Below are positions 10,889 to 19,758 of a DNA stretch of 64,000 nucleotides, in pieces (the first letter of the stretch is position 1; each line of letters begins with the position of its first letter). The notes below the pieces were generated by a model that was not told where the DNA came from, did not search any database, and saw nothing but the letters and a program-made list of their open reading frames with translations. This stretch comes from a virus, in IMG/VR virus record IMGVR_UViG_3300023273_000760, positions 34,708-98,707 of that record; one strand, given 5' to 3'. The translations under genes and the position numbers were made by a program.

Positions 10889-12987
10889 TGGCATATCAGA
10901 TTAACAAAACGAATGGTGATTTATTAGTAGAACTAGTTGATGGACAACTTAATACACAAACAACAGATATTTCTCTAATTGGTCGTAACTATTCAGGCTT
11001 TGGTGAATCTATTAATGAAAACTTTGTCAAGATGTTGGAAAACTTTACCAACACACAAGCACCTGCTAATCCTTTAACTGGACAATTATGGTACGACTCA
11101 AGCGAGTCACGTTTAAAATTATATGACGGCGCACAATTTAAAAGTGCCGGCGGACCTATTGTAAGTCCAACACAACCACAAATGGTTACAGGTGATCTTT
11201 GGATCGACAATTTAAACAACAAGTTATATTTCTATGATGGAACTGATTTAGTTCTTGTAGGACCTCCATATGCAAGTTCAGAAGGACTGTCGGGATTTTC
11301 AACCGAAACAGTTCTTGATAATACACAAAGTAACAGAACAATAGTAAAATTAAATGTAGGAGGTACAACAGAAGCAGTACTTTCTAATATTAGATTTACT
11401 CCAGATTCAAGTAATACTATTAATGGCATTAACGGCGCAGTTGAAAAAGGAATTAATATAATTAATGACGATTTTAAATTCCACGGAACAGCAACGTCAG
11501 CAGATACTATTATTAATGCACAAGGTATTAAGAAAAACGCATCACAGTTTTTACCTACAGATGCTAATGGTGTAACCAATGGAACAATTACTACTATTAA
11601 TAACGGTGGTATTACAATTGGTCCAGAAGATAATATTGTTATTAAAATTGTAAATAACCAAACATTAATTGAAAATACAGTTCGTGATAGAAACTTAGAA
11701 ATTAAAGTTAGAAAAGCAACAGGTTCCACAAGTGCAATTAAAGTTAATACTGCAAATAGTTATATAGGAATTTTTAATAATAATCCTCAAGCAACATTAG
11801 ACGTTGGCGGTGATGTAAAAATTGCCGGTAACCTAACTATATCTGGCGAAACATTCCAAACAGATGTAGAAAACATGAGGATTCAGGATAAAAATATTGA
11901 ACTTGCTATTGCAAGTGATAGTACATTATTAACAGATCCAGAAGTTGATAATGCTGGTTTTATTGTAAAAGCAACTCCGAACGATAAAGAGTTACTTTGG
12001 AAAAATACAACTAATTCTTGGACATCAAATGTTTATTGGGATTCAGACCTAGGGTACAAGTTAAACGGTAACACAGTGTTTAGTGGTACAGAAATGACTT
12101 ACATTGCAAGTGCTCCTGATTTAACATCAGTTGGTACCCTTACTAACTTGAATGTAGATAATGTTAACATTAACGGAAACTTAATTTCATCAGTTGTACA
12201 ACCTTTACAATTAACAAGTGCAACAGCAATTATTGAAATTGTTGATAGCAAAATAATTAGAGGATTAGGAACACCGGCACAAGATACAGATGCGGCAACA
12301 AAACTTTATGTTGATAATGCAATTGATAACGAAGGTGTAGTACTGGCATTAAACATTACTGGATTAGGATATGATCCAGCACAAGGTGGCGGAGCAACAT
12401 TTGCGGCAAAAATTACAACATTGTTAGAAGAAATTGTTCCAGCAAGTACAAAGATTAATGGAGTTCAAGCAAAGATTCATGCAACAGATCAAACATCAGC
12501 ATCAGCATTGTTTACTGCAAGTGATCTAAACACTGCATTAGAAGAGTCAACAGTTGAAGTTGATCATACTGTTTCAGCAAGTTCAAATCTTATTACGAGC
12601 ATTATTAAAGGTACAACAACTACAATTACTACTAATGGTGTTCACAAATACACAGCAGGTAGACAAATTGATATTACAGGTGCTACAGTAAATAGCGGTA
12701 CACCTATGGCTTCGCTAACTGGAACATTTACAGTAGACAGTGTATTGTCAACTACTGAAGCAATTATTTCTGCAAACACAAGTGGTGAAGCAGGAACATA
12801 CGATGCTAATTCAGCAACAGCAACTAGAGTTTCTGAAGTAGGTAATGAGAACGAAAGTGTACTTAAAGACGTAGAATTTAGTGATGTTAACGGTGCAGTT
12901 AGTTTAACTGTTTCAAGATACAAACTAATTTGTACAGTAAACGGGGGCGTATGGACTTATACTAGCGGACAAAGTTCTGCGGTATAA
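10888..12987 (+). CDS. Tail fibre-like protein, paralogue 2
   Basis: A 699-residue paralogue of the preceding fibre. The start overlaps the previous stop (TAATG), so translation is probably coupled. The N-terminal 130 residues repeat the shared module (MAYQINKTNGDLL, ENFVKMLENFTNTQAP, GQLWYDSSESRLKLYDG, GDLWIDNLNNKLYFYDG, LVGPPY). The middle contains the fibre-type pattern PQATLDVGGDVKIAGNLTI, common in trimeric fibre shafts. The C-terminal half has Ser/Thr-rich strands and ends GGVWTYTSGQSSAV. It lacks the tail-collar domain of its neighbour, so the two probably share an attachment module but differ in their tips. Confidence 0.85.
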   Translation: MAYQINKTNGDLLVELVDGQLNTQTTDISLIGRNYSGFGESINENFVKMLENFTNTQAPANPLTGQLWYDSSESRLKLYDGAQFKSAGGPIVSPTQPQMVTGDLWIDNLNNKLYFYDGTDLVLVGPPYASSEGLSGFSTETVLDNTQSNRTIVKLNVGGTTEAVLSNIRFTPDSSNTINGINGAVEKGINIINDDFKFHGTATSADTIINAQGIKKNASQFLPTDANGVTNGTITTINNGGITIGPEDNIVIKIVNNQTLIENTVRDRNLEIKVRKATGSTSAIKVNTANSYIGIFNNNPQATLDVGGDVKIAGNLTISGETFQTDVENMRIQDKNIELAIASDSTLLTDPEVDNAGFIVKATPNDKELLWKNTTNSWTSNVYWDSDLGYKLNGNTVFSGTEMTYIASAPDLTSVGTLTNLNVDNVNINGNLISSVVQPLQLTSATAIIEIVDSKIIRGLGTPAQDTDAATKLYVDNAIDNEGVVLALNITGLGYDPAQGGGATFAAKITTLLEEIVPASTKINGVQAKIHATDQTSASALFTASDLNTALEESTVEVDHTVSASSNLITSIIKGTTTTITTNGVHKYTAGRQIDITGATVNSGTPMASLTGTFTVDSVLSTTEAIISANTSGEAGTYDANSATATRVSEVGNENESVLKDVEFSDVNGAVSLTVSRYKLICTVNGGVWTYTSGQSSAV

Positions 12988-12988
12988 C

Positions 12989-12996
12989 GATAAATA
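12989..12996 (+). promoter_or_regulatory. T4-type late promoter-like GATAAATA
   Basis: GATAAATA lies in the 33-nt gap after fibre 2 and 24 nt before the ATG at 13021, which also has a strong AAGGGG ribosome site. The octamer GATAAATA recurs upstream of genes at 43016 and 57855, which supports a shared late-promoter class. Confidence 0.6.
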
Positions 12997-13020
12997 TATA
13001 CAATAAAGGGGTTAGAAACT

Positions 13021-14499
13021 ATGGCATATATTATTAATAAAACCGACGGTTCGCAGATTGCGGTAGTTGAAGACGGTACAGTCGATCAAACTACTAGTCT
13101 TAAACTAGTTGGTAAAAACTATGCTGGTTACGGTGAAATCCAGAACGAAAATTTCGTTCATTTACTAGAAAATTTTTCAAGTGCAAATTCACCATCCAGA
13201 GCAATAGCAGGTCAAATTTGGTTTGATTCAGGAGTAAGCAAACTAAAATTTTATGACGGCACAAAATTTAGAACAACTGGCGGTGCTGAAGTAAGTTCTT
13301 CACAACCATCAGGACTTACTGAAGGTGACTTTTGGTGGGATAATGCAAACAATCAGTTGTATGCAAACACAGGAACAGGTTTTATCCTAATTGGTCCACA
13401 ATCACAAGGTGATACTTTAACTAGTTTTGTTACTGATACAGTAAGAGATATTTCACAAGCACAACGAACAGTTATTAAAGGTACTGTAAACGATGAAGTA
13501 GTTGTTGTACTTTCAGCGTCAGACTTTACGATTGACTCATCCGACCCCGACAATGCCATAACAGGATTTGATGTCATTCATAGAGGTATGACTATGAAGA
13601 ACACAACAAACGCTACACAAGGTGTTACTTCAACTGCTCATAGATGGTGGGGAACTGCTACTAACTCAGAAAAATTAGGCGGAAGAGATGCAAGCGAATA
13701 CGTTGTAAGTATTCCGGGACAAGAATCATCATTTACTGAAATTGTAAGATTTAGTGATACAGGCTTTACTGTTGGTGCATCAAATGATTTAAGAGTTTCA
13801 ATTGAAAATGATAACCAAGGTGTTATTGCAAACGAAGTTGGAACTGTAATTAGATTTAAAGTTGACAACGATCAGTCACAAGTAACAGAACCAATGCAAA
13901 TTAAAGCAGAAGGTATTGTTCCTGGTGCAAACAACACTTACAACTTAGGTAATACTAATAGCAAGTGGAACAACGTTTGGGCAACAACATTTAACGGTAC
14001 AGCAACTACAGCAAACGCAATGGTAGTTGGTCAGAATAACAGAACAGCAAGTACTTCGGCTACTGCTGATACAGTTGCAGTTAGAGACAGTCAAGCAAAT
14101 CTAAATGCAAACCTATTTAACGGTACTGCTACAACAGCACGTTACGCTGACTTGGCAGAGAAATACACAACTGATGACGAGTATCCAACAGGTACTATTA
14201 TGGCAGTTAGTGATAATGAAGACTCAGAAACTACATGGTGCCAAATTGACGGAATGCCAATTGGTGTTATTTCTGCTAAACCTGCTTACTTAATGAATGC
14301 AGATGCAGAAGGTCAAGCGATTGCACTTAAAGGTAGAGTACCAGTAAGAGTTGTAGGACCTGTTAACAAAGGCGACAAACTATACGTAGGTGCTAACGGT
14401 ACTGCACAAAAAGCCAACGAAGGCGAATTAGTAGGTGTTGCACTAGAGTCTAATGATAGACACGAAGAAAAATTAGTAGAAGTTGTACTAAAAGTTTAA
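13021..14499 (+). CDS. Tail fibre-like protein, paralogue 3, with peptidase G2-like C-terminus
   Basis: A 492-residue fibre protein behind a late promoter and an AAGGGG ribosome site. Residues 1-130 carry the shared module (MAYIINKTDGSQIAV, ENFVHLLENFSSANSP, GQIWFD, LKFYDGTKF, GDFWWDNANNQLYANTG, LIGP). A shaft segment follows (NTYNLGNTNSKWNNVWATTF). The last 110 residues (YADLAEKYTTDDEYPTGTI to VEVVLKV, with GVISAKPAYLMN and GRVPVRVVGPVNKGDKLYV) resemble the C-terminal peptidase G2/intramolecular-chaperone type domain of many marine phage fibres, which in some families cleaves itself off after trimerisation. Self-cleavage is not shown here. Confidence 0.85.
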   Translation: MAYIINKTDGSQIAVVEDGTVDQTTSLKLVGKNYAGYGEIQNENFVHLLENFSSANSPSRAIAGQIWFDSGVSKLKFYDGTKFRTTGGAEVSSSQPSGLTEGDFWWDNANNQLYANTGTGFILIGPQSQGDTLTSFVTDTVRDISQAQRTVIKGTVNDEVVVVLSASDFTIDSSDPDNAITGFDVIHRGMTMKNTTNATQGVTSTAHRWWGTATNSEKLGGRDASEYVVSIPGQESSFTEIVRFSDTGFTVGASNDLRVSIENDNQGVIANEVGTVIRFKVDNDQSQVTEPMQIKAEGIVPGANNTYNLGNTNSKWNNVWATTFNGTATTANAMVVGQNNRTASTSATADTVAVRDSQANLNANLFNGTATTARYADLAEKYTTDDEYPTGTIMAVSDNEDSETTWCQIDGMPIGVISAKPAYLMNADAEGQAIALKGRVPVRVVGPVNKGDKLYVGANGTAQKANEGELVGVALESNDRHEEKLVEVVLKV

Positions 14500-14512
14500 A
14501 GGGAAGAAGTAA

Positions 14513-15445
14513 ATGGCAGTTGTAACAGCGGCAAGGTATAATACATTACAAGCAAAGGTGGCTAACGTTTTAGGTAACGGAAGCGGTCAATTTGGATATG
14601 GACAAGTGTTAGCAAGTTCACAAGTAGCCGCAGAAACAGTTATCGATTCGACACACATGGCTGATCTGTACACTGATTTAGTTGCAACAAGAGTACACCA
14701 AGTTGGAAGTGTTCCACAGTCTATTGCAACAGTAGCGGCAGGCCAAGTTATCGAAGAAGATTCGGCTGATACTGGAACAGGTAGAGGTATTCTTCAATAT
14801 GAAGATTTAGCAACTACTCTTGAAACAGATAAAGATTTAATTTATACTGTAGATACATCACAAAGCACAATTACTAATAGTAAAACTTCAAGTACTAGAA
14901 CTACTTCATGGTCTGGTATTGTTGATCATGTTGTTACAGTTACTTTTGCAAGTGCTGATGCACGTAGACACTTCTTTAATGCAGGCGGAGAAATTCGTTT
15001 TACAGCAGACTTAGATCCTGATGTTTCAAACGGTAAGAACAACGATTGGAATAACTTATTATCATCAATGGGAACAGTTCTTTTTAAATCAGATGACTGT
15101 ACTTCAAATGGTACTACTCCAGGAACTCCACAAGGTCTTGGAAACTTTGATTTAACATCAACTTATCAACTTGTATTTCAGAAAGACGGAACTGGTGTAT
15201 ATTCAATGAACGATTATAATATCAAAGCAAAAGAGAATACAACAGCACAAATTGAATTTTTAATTGAATTTAGAGACGACGATGTTGGTTCTGATGCTGG
15301 CGACTCAAATAATGATGGCGCAATTAACCCAATTGACGAAAGTGTAACTGGTACATTAGAGAGTGTAGTTGGCGAAAGATTACCAACTGGTCTTTATGTA
15401 GCATTAACTAGTCCAACATTTGCTACAACAAATAACTTAACATAA
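14513..15445 (+). CDS. Virion structural protein, hypothetical (310 aa)
   Basis: A 310-residue protein beginning MAVVTAARYNTLQAKVANV, with ribosome site GGGAAGAAG before ATG 14513. It contains a stretch typical of conserved marine-phage structural proteins (GNGSGQFGYGQ, HMADLYTDLVATRVHQVG) and a Thr/Ser-rich beta-type second half with an acidic segment (DDDVGSDAGDSNNDG) that could bind calcium; this is inference. It is the last gene of the virion block before the terminator at 15492-15522. Proteins of this kind are repeatedly found beside tail fibres in T4-like marine phages, but the precise virion position is unknown. Confidence 0.75.
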   Translation: MAVVTAARYNTLQAKVANVLGNGSGQFGYGQVLASSQVAAETVIDSTHMADLYTDLVATRVHQVGSVPQSIATVAAGQVIEEDSADTGTGRGILQYEDLATTLETDKDLIYTVDTSQSTITNSKTSSTRTTSWSGIVDHVVTVTFASADARRHFFNAGGEIRFTADLDPDVSNGKNNDWNNLLSSMGTVLFKSDDCTSNGTTPGTPQGLGNFDLTSTYQLVFQKDGTGVYSMNDYNIKAKENTTAQIEFLIEFRDDDVGSDAGDSNNDGAINPIDESVTGTLESVVGERLPTGLYVALTSPTFATTNNLT

Positions 15446-15491
15446 GAATTCCTACTACCTTAGGAACCGTGATGTTGCAAGGCGTCACACT

Positions 15492-15522
15492 AGAGTCACT
15501 TTTTAAGTGACTCTTTTTTTTT
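15492..15522 (+). terminator. Strong rho-independent terminator
   Basis: A perfect 10-bp inverted repeat (AGAGTCACTT / AAGTGACTCT) with a 3-nt loop (TTT) is followed directly by a run of nine T. It lies about 45 nt after the last virion gene and closes the plus-strand structural operon. It is the clearest intrinsic terminator seen in the window. Confidence 0.93.
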
Positions 15523-15523
15523 G

Positions 15524-15537
15524 ACTGTAAATACAGT
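15524..15537 (+). promoter_or_regulatory. Palindromic late promoter-like element at island start
   Basis: TGTAAATA at 15526-15533 resembles the T4 late promoter TATAAATA and ends 7 nt before the ATG at 15541. It is embedded in a perfect 14-bp palindrome (ACTGTA-AA-TACAGT, 15524-15537) immediately after the terminator T-run. No ribosome site precedes the ATG, so a transcript from here would be almost leaderless. The palindrome could be an operator or chance. Confidence 0.5.
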
Positions 15538-15540
15538 ACT

Positions 15541-15885
15541 ATGGACGAGAAGTTATCAAAAGCCCTTGAATTTGGCAATTATTCTGCTACACTAGAAAAT
15601 CAAAAGCGTATGTTACAAGAAAAATTTGTAACAGATACGATTTATTTCTGCGCAGGTGGACAATTTACTATTACTAAAGAACTTATTAATTATTGCCAAA
15701 CATTACTAGGTAGCGGACAAGAGTCGTTTATATTAATTGATGATAATAGTATTCCTATTGAAATACAAAGTATTGAAAAATTTAAAGAAGAAATTTTTGA
15801 CAAGTACTTTGTTGCTCTTAATGAATATCATACGTCTTATCAAAAATTAACAAAAAGTAGGTCCGTTGACGGATTAGTAGAATGA
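15541..15885 (+). CDS. Conserved phage hypothetical protein (114 aa)
   Basis: First gene after the terminator, overlapping the next gene by ATGA. The protein begins MDEKLSKALEFGNYSATLENQKRML in continuous helical sequence, then has a beta segment (TIYFCAGGQFTITKELINY), an Ile-rich strand pair and a helical Lys-rich end. Comparable small proteins sit downstream of tail genes in T4-like marine phages without a known function. No catalytic motif, signal peptide or membrane segment is visible. Confidence 0.7.
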   Translation: MDEKLSKALEFGNYSATLENQKRMLQEKFVTDTIYFCAGGQFTITKELINYCQTLLGSGQESFILIDDNSIPIEIQSIEKFKEEIFDKYFVALNEYHTSYQKLTKSRSVDGLVE

Positions 15886-16721
15886 CAAATGGGATTCTTT
15901 TATTTGCATACAATAATGAACAAATAGATTACGTTGCTCAAGCGTGTTATCTAGCCAATCGTGTAAAACAGTACATGAACCTTCCTACTACTTTAGTTAC
16001 TGATGATAAAGCAAGGGTTGAAAAATATTATAATGGTAATGAAGTATTTGATAACATTATAGAAGTTTCATCTATTAGATATAATAAAAAACGCTATCAT
16101 GATGGAGCGTTGTCGTTCAAACTTCTTAACTTTAAGAATTTTAATAGAGATAATGCTTATAATGTTTCGCCATACGATCAAACACTAGTACTAGATACTG
16201 ACTATATTATTTCCAATGACTTATTACTAAGTTGTTTTAATAGTGTTAATGACTTAATGGTTTATTCAAAGAGTCTTGATATTTCGGGATGGAGAGAAGC
16301 AGAAGAATTTGATTTAATAAGTGAAACTAGTATAAAATTTTATTGGGCCACAGTTGTGTTTTTTAGAAAAACAAAATCTAATAAAGTGTTCTTTGATCTA
16401 ATAACACATATTAAAGAAAATTATGAACACTATCGAAACTTGTATCAACTTACTAACAGTGTTTATAGGAATGACTTTGCTTTTAGTATAGCAATACATA
16501 TTATGGCAGGACACTATGGATCTGGATTCGTAAAAGAATTACCAGGAAAGATGATTTATAGTACAGGTAAAGATATCTTAGAAAAAATTAAAGATGATGA
16601 ATTAACTTTATTAGTTGAAAAACAAAATAGATCGGGAGAGTATACCCTTTTAAAATCTAAAGGCTTAAACTTACACGTAATGAATAAGTTTAGTTTGAAT
16701 AGGAACATTTCTAATGCCTAA
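15882..16721 (+). CDS. Putative nucleotide-diphospho-sugar transferase (GT-A type)
   Basis: A 279-residue protein whose start ATG overlaps the previous stop (ATGA). It has the layout of GT8-like/GT-A enzymes: an N-terminal strand (GILLFAYNNEQIDYVAQACY), a second strand LPTTLVTDDKA, and a metal-binding DxD motif in LVLDTDYII near residue 104. The catalytic half contains YWATVVFFRK and ends in a conserved HVMNK segment. It is closely similar in plan to the next gene (same NNEQ...Y start and LDTD motif), so the pair looks like an old duplication. It probably transfers a sugar to a glycan or protein; donor and acceptor are unknown. Confidence 0.68.
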   Translation: MTNGILLFAYNNEQIDYVAQACYLANRVKQYMNLPTTLVTDDKARVEKYYNGNEVFDNIIEVSSIRYNKKRYHDGALSFKLLNFKNFNRDNAYNVSPYDQTLVLDTDYIISNDLLLSCFNSVNDLMVYSKSLDISGWREAEEFDLISETSIKFYWATVVFFRKTKSNKVFFDLITHIKENYEHYRNLYQLTNSVYRNDFAFSIAIHIMAGHYGSGFVKELPGKMIYSTGKDILEKIKDDELTLLVEKQNRSGEYTLLKSKGLNLHVMNKFSLNRNISNA

Positions 16722-17535
16722 CTTTACTTTTCTTGCACAAAATAATGAACAAGACAATTATGTACGTCAAGCAGAATTACTAGCAATGAGTATTAGAAAA
16801 ACTAATCCAGACAGTAAAATTTGCTTAATAACTAATGAAGACACTGAATGGATTAAAGAAGGACTGTTTGACGATATTGTACCTATTCCGTGGGAAGATA
16901 AAGCAGATGAGCACAAATGGAAAGTACAAAACAGATGGAAAATTTATCATGCTTGTCCATATGACGAAACTTTTGTATTAGATACAGACATGATAGTATG
17001 TCATAACTTAACACATTGGTGGAATTTAATGCAAAATTATGATGTATTTTATACAACTAATGTAACAGATTATAAACAGTGTAAACTTAATGTAACATAC
17101 TATAGAAAAATGTTCGAAGCAAACAACTTACCAAACATTTATGTCGCATTACATTATTTTAAAAAGTCAGAATTTGCAAAACAGTTTTATACTTGTTTAG
17201 AAGAAGTAATGAAAAACTGGGAATACTATTATGAAAGGTATGCACCTAAGAAAATGCAAAAGTTTTTAAGCGTTGACGTATGTACAGCAATAGCAATTAG
17301 AGTGTTAGGTGTTGAACATATAGTTACAAATACTAAACTACCATTTCCTACGTTTGTACATATGAAACCGTATGCACAAAGTTGGAAAATACAAACAACA
17401 AAATGGCAAGACCGTGTTAGTTGCTTTATTGATGATAAACAACAACTTAAAATAGGTGGACATTTGCAGGACACAGTGTTTCATTATACTGAAAAAGATT
17501 TTACGGAGAAATATTATGACAGATTCAATAATTAA
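16714..17535 (+). CDS. Putative nucleotide-diphospho-sugar transferase (GT-A type), paralogue
   Basis: A 273-residue neighbour of the preceding enzyme, overlapping it by 8 nt. It begins MPNFTFLAQNNEQDNYVRQAE and has a Rossmann-like strand KICLITNED, the DxD motif in FVLDTDMIV near residue 91, and YVALHYFKKS and HMKPYAQSWKIQ segments seen in GT-A proteins of this kind. The 3' end overlaps the next gene by 20 nt. The likely role is glycosyl transfer in the accessory island; the substrate is unknown. The paralogue relation to the upstream gene is seen directly from shared motifs and order. Confidence 0.68.
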   Translation: MPNFTFLAQNNEQDNYVRQAELLAMSIRKTNPDSKICLITNEDTEWIKEGLFDDIVPIPWEDKADEHKWKVQNRWKIYHACPYDETFVLDTDMIVCHNLTHWWNLMQNYDVFYTTNVTDYKQCKLNVTYYRKMFEANNLPNIYVALHYFKKSEFAKQFYTCLEEVMKNWEYYYERYAPKKMQKFLSVDVCTAIAIRVLGVEHIVTNTKLPFPTFVHMKPYAQSWKIQTTKWQDRVSCFIDDKQQLKIGGHLQDTVFHYTEKDFTEKYYDRFNN

Positions 17536-18070
17536 TTTTCCAGTTAAAGTTCAGAAATTTAAAGAACATAGTGTTCTTAAAGAATTATTATTAACAGCAA
17601 TTAATGAACAAAAAGAAGTAGAACATTTAATCGGACCTAATAATGATATTACTCGTTGTGATTGGCAACCTGCAAGATTTAATACTAACCGACGTTGGGT
17701 AAAGGATATAAAAGATCCGTTAACTGAACATATTGCAAAGTGGGCAGAGTCGTTTGGATATGCAAATTTTAAAGTGCTTGAAATTTGGTTTCAACAATAT
17801 GCACAGAACAGTAAACACTCTTGGCACACACATGGCGGAAATTTTACGTGTGTGTATTATCTAGATTTGCCTAAAGATACTCCACGTACTCAGTGGATTA
17901 ATCCTACAACTCTAAATGAAGAAACTTTTTGTGTTGCAGAAGGTGATATTATTATATTTCCAAGTTGGTTAATACATAGAGCACCACAAAATGAATCAAA
18001 AAATATGAAAACAATTATTTCATGGAACATTGAAGTTGGGATATCTGACTTCTACGGAGAAGGTCAATGA
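17516..18070 (+). CDS. 2OG-Fe(II) oxygenase-like protein (HxH type)
   Basis: I place the start at ATG 17516 because GGAG lies 8-9 nt upstream; the frame extends further 5' only inside the preceding gene. The 184-residue protein carries the pattern of putative 2OG-Fe(II) oxygenases common in marine phages: SWHTHGGNFTCVYYLDLP (metal ligands probably HTH), then EGDIIIFPSWLIHRAPQN with the distal His, and a closing strand TIISWNIEV. Members are thought to hydroxylate peptides or small molecules using 2-oxoglutarate, but no substrate is known. It overlaps both neighbours, consistent with one operon with the glycosyltransferases. Confidence 0.75.
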   Translation: MTDSIINFPVKVQKFKEHSVLKELLLTAINEQKEVEHLIGPNNDITRCDWQPARFNTNRRWVKDIKDPLTEHIAKWAESFGYANFKVLEIWFQQYAQNSKHSWHTHGGNFTCVYYLDLPKDTPRTQWINPTTLNEETFCVAEGDIIIFPSWLIHRAPQNESKNMKTIISWNIEVGISDFYGEGQ

Positions 18071-18642
18071 CAATGTCTTGGAAAGAAGTTCCGTTAAAGC
18101 CATCACAAACTTGGCTTGATTTTGATTTAGATAGTGGTGTAATAAAAACTATCGGAGCAACACCGTTAAGTAAACATAGTATCGAAGTTGACTATGAGCA
18201 AGTTAAAGATTTAATTGAAGGTAAAGTATATTTTAAACACTTTTTAGTTCAATTTAATCCAACTAGCACAATGTATGAGTTGGTTAATAAGCACGACGAA
18301 AAGAAATACGAATATAACGTTAATTCTAGTTTATATAAAATACAAAAAACTAATAAAGCAGATATTATAATTTGTAAAAATTATAAAAAGAAACAATGGG
18401 AATTAAAGTTTGGTGATTTATTTGCAAAAACATTGCTCAAAAACAACGTTACATTACAAACAGTAAAGCATTTTAGTGTAGTAGAAAAGAATAACCCATT
18501 TGTACTATACAGAACATTAACATTCAATTTAGCGTCAAATAATTTAGTCTTGCAATTTAATGATAATGATGCTATAATAGAATTTGACATTTATACGAAT
18601 AAACTTTTTAACAGTTATGGGATACAAATTGAACAAGATTAA
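18067..18642 (+). CDS. Hypothetical protein (191 aa)
   Basis: Start overlaps the previous stop (ATGA). The protein begins MTMSWKEVPLKPSQTWLDFDLD, has a Lys/Asn-rich centre (YKIQKTNKADIIICKNYKKK) and ends in beta-type sequence (LVLQFNDNDAIIEFDIYTNKLF). No signal peptide, membrane segment or catalytic signature is seen. Its position between an oxygenase and a glycosyltransferase-like gene suggests a role in the same pathway, but nothing in the sequence fixes a function. Confidence 0.6.
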   Translation: MTMSWKEVPLKPSQTWLDFDLDSGVIKTIGATPLSKHSIEVDYEQVKDLIEGKVYFKHFLVQFNPTSTMYELVNKHDEKKYEYNVNSSLYKIQKTNKADIIICKNYKKKQWELKFGDLFAKTLLKNNVTLQTVKHFSVVEKNNPFVLYRTLTFNLASNNLVLQFNDNDAIIEFDIYTNKLFNSYGIQIEQD

Positions 18643-19516
18643 GATACAAGATGTTGATATTATCTTTCTAAGTTATGATGAGCCTAATGCTGAAGAAAAT
18701 TGGGCAGACTTACAACGGAAGATACCTTGGGCAAAACGTGTACACGGAGTAGAAGGATCAGATGCGGCACACAAAGCCTGTGCAGATTTATCTGAAACAA
18801 AACATTTTGTAACTGTAGATGGTGACACTATTGTCGACCCTAAGTTTATGCAAGTTGAATTAGACTTAGATAAGTTAGGTGTAGACGATGACTATCAATT
18901 TAGTTGGTGTGGTAAAATTGATGTTAACGGACTTATGTACGGCAATGGAAGTTTAAAGATGTGGACAAAAGATTTTGTTAAAAATATGAAGACACATGAA
19001 AACACTGACGGATCAGATGAAACAAGTATTGAATTTTGTTACTTTGACAACTATTATCAATTAAATGAAAACTATAGTAAAAGTATTATTACAGCAACTC
19101 CACATCAAGCATGGAGAGCAGGATTCCGTGAAGGCGTTAAAATGAGTCTGGATAGGGGAAAGCCAACAGAAGATATTAATTCATTATGGTGGCAAAATAG
19201 ACACAGACTTTTTATTTGGCAAATGGTAGGTTGTGATGTTCCTAATGGTATCTGGGCGGTATATGGCGCACGACTTGGAACATATATGAATATGTGTACA
19301 GATTGGGATCATACACAGACAAGAGACTTTACTTACCTCAATGAGTTATGGAAAGAACACGAGACTGTTACAGTCGCAGAAGAATGTAAAGAACTAGGAA
19401 AGAAATTAATTAATGAATTAGAATTACCTATTGCCGTTGTTCCGTTTGATAAATTACAAAGTGAATTTTTTAAGACAGTATACATAAACGGCGATAGAGT
19501 AATTAGGCGTAAATGA
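18617..19516 (+). CDS. Glycosyltransferase-like protein (GT-A fold, phage family)
   Basis: I choose ATG 18617 (MGYKLNKIKIQDVDIIFLSY), since the upstream extension only overlaps the previous gene. The 299-residue protein has a GT-A-like opening DVDIIFLSYDEPNAEENW, the segment AKRVHGVEGSDAAHKA, and a DxD-like motif in VTVDGDTIVDPKF near residue 67. A shorter paralogue (DIVFISYGEPHADQNF, WVVDGDAVLQ) lies at 27915-28601. Aromatic-rich segments follow (SLWWQNRHRLFIWQMVG). It probably transfers or binds a nucleotide sugar, judged by the fold-like pattern; direct evidence for activity is absent. Confidence 0.58.
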   Translation: MGYKLNKIKIQDVDIIFLSYDEPNAEENWADLQRKIPWAKRVHGVEGSDAAHKACADLSETKHFVTVDGDTIVDPKFMQVELDLDKLGVDDDYQFSWCGKIDVNGLMYGNGSLKMWTKDFVKNMKTHENTDGSDETSIEFCYFDNYYQLNENYSKSIITATPHQAWRAGFREGVKMSLDRGKPTEDINSLWWQNRHRLFIWQMVGCDVPNGIWAVYGARLGTYMNMCTDWDHTQTRDFTYLNELWKEHETVTVAEECKELGKKLINELELPIAVVPFDKLQSEFFKTVYINGDRVIRRK

Positions 19517-19758
19517 AAATAAGATATTATCATAATATTGATGGTTGGCGTTGGCTAGGATTTGTATTAGCAATGGTTAGTGCATTTTTATTAAGTGGCG
19601 GTAATCCTGCAATACAATGGTTAGGATGGGGCATCGCTTGCTTTAGTTGTAGCATATGGATTTACATGGGATGGAAAGATGGTGATACTCCTAGGGCATT
19701 AATGGAGTTAATGTATTTGCTTCTTGCTATAAGAGGCGTTTGGAATTGGATTCAATGA
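19513..19758 (+). CDS. Small membrane protein (81 aa, about three TM segments)
   Basis: Begins ATGA-overlapped with the upstream gene. Three hydrophobic stretches are visible: GFVLAMVSAFLLSG (about 16-29), WLGWGIACFSCSIWIYMG (about 36-53) and LMELMYLLLAIRGVWNWI (about 63-80), separated by short polar loops. This predicts a small inner-membrane protein. It is the only clear membrane protein of the island and sits directly before a radical SAM gene, so it may anchor or export something made by the pathway; that is speculation. Confidence 0.65.
   Translation: MKIRYYHNIDGWRWLGFVLAMVSAFLLSGGNPAIQWLGWGIACFSCSIWIYMGWKDGDTPRALMELMYLLLAIRGVWNWIQ

Noticed and set aside
11232-11729. Long open frame on the minus strand across fibre 2
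   Set aside because: Same reason as above; a mirror frame of repetitive fibre sequence.
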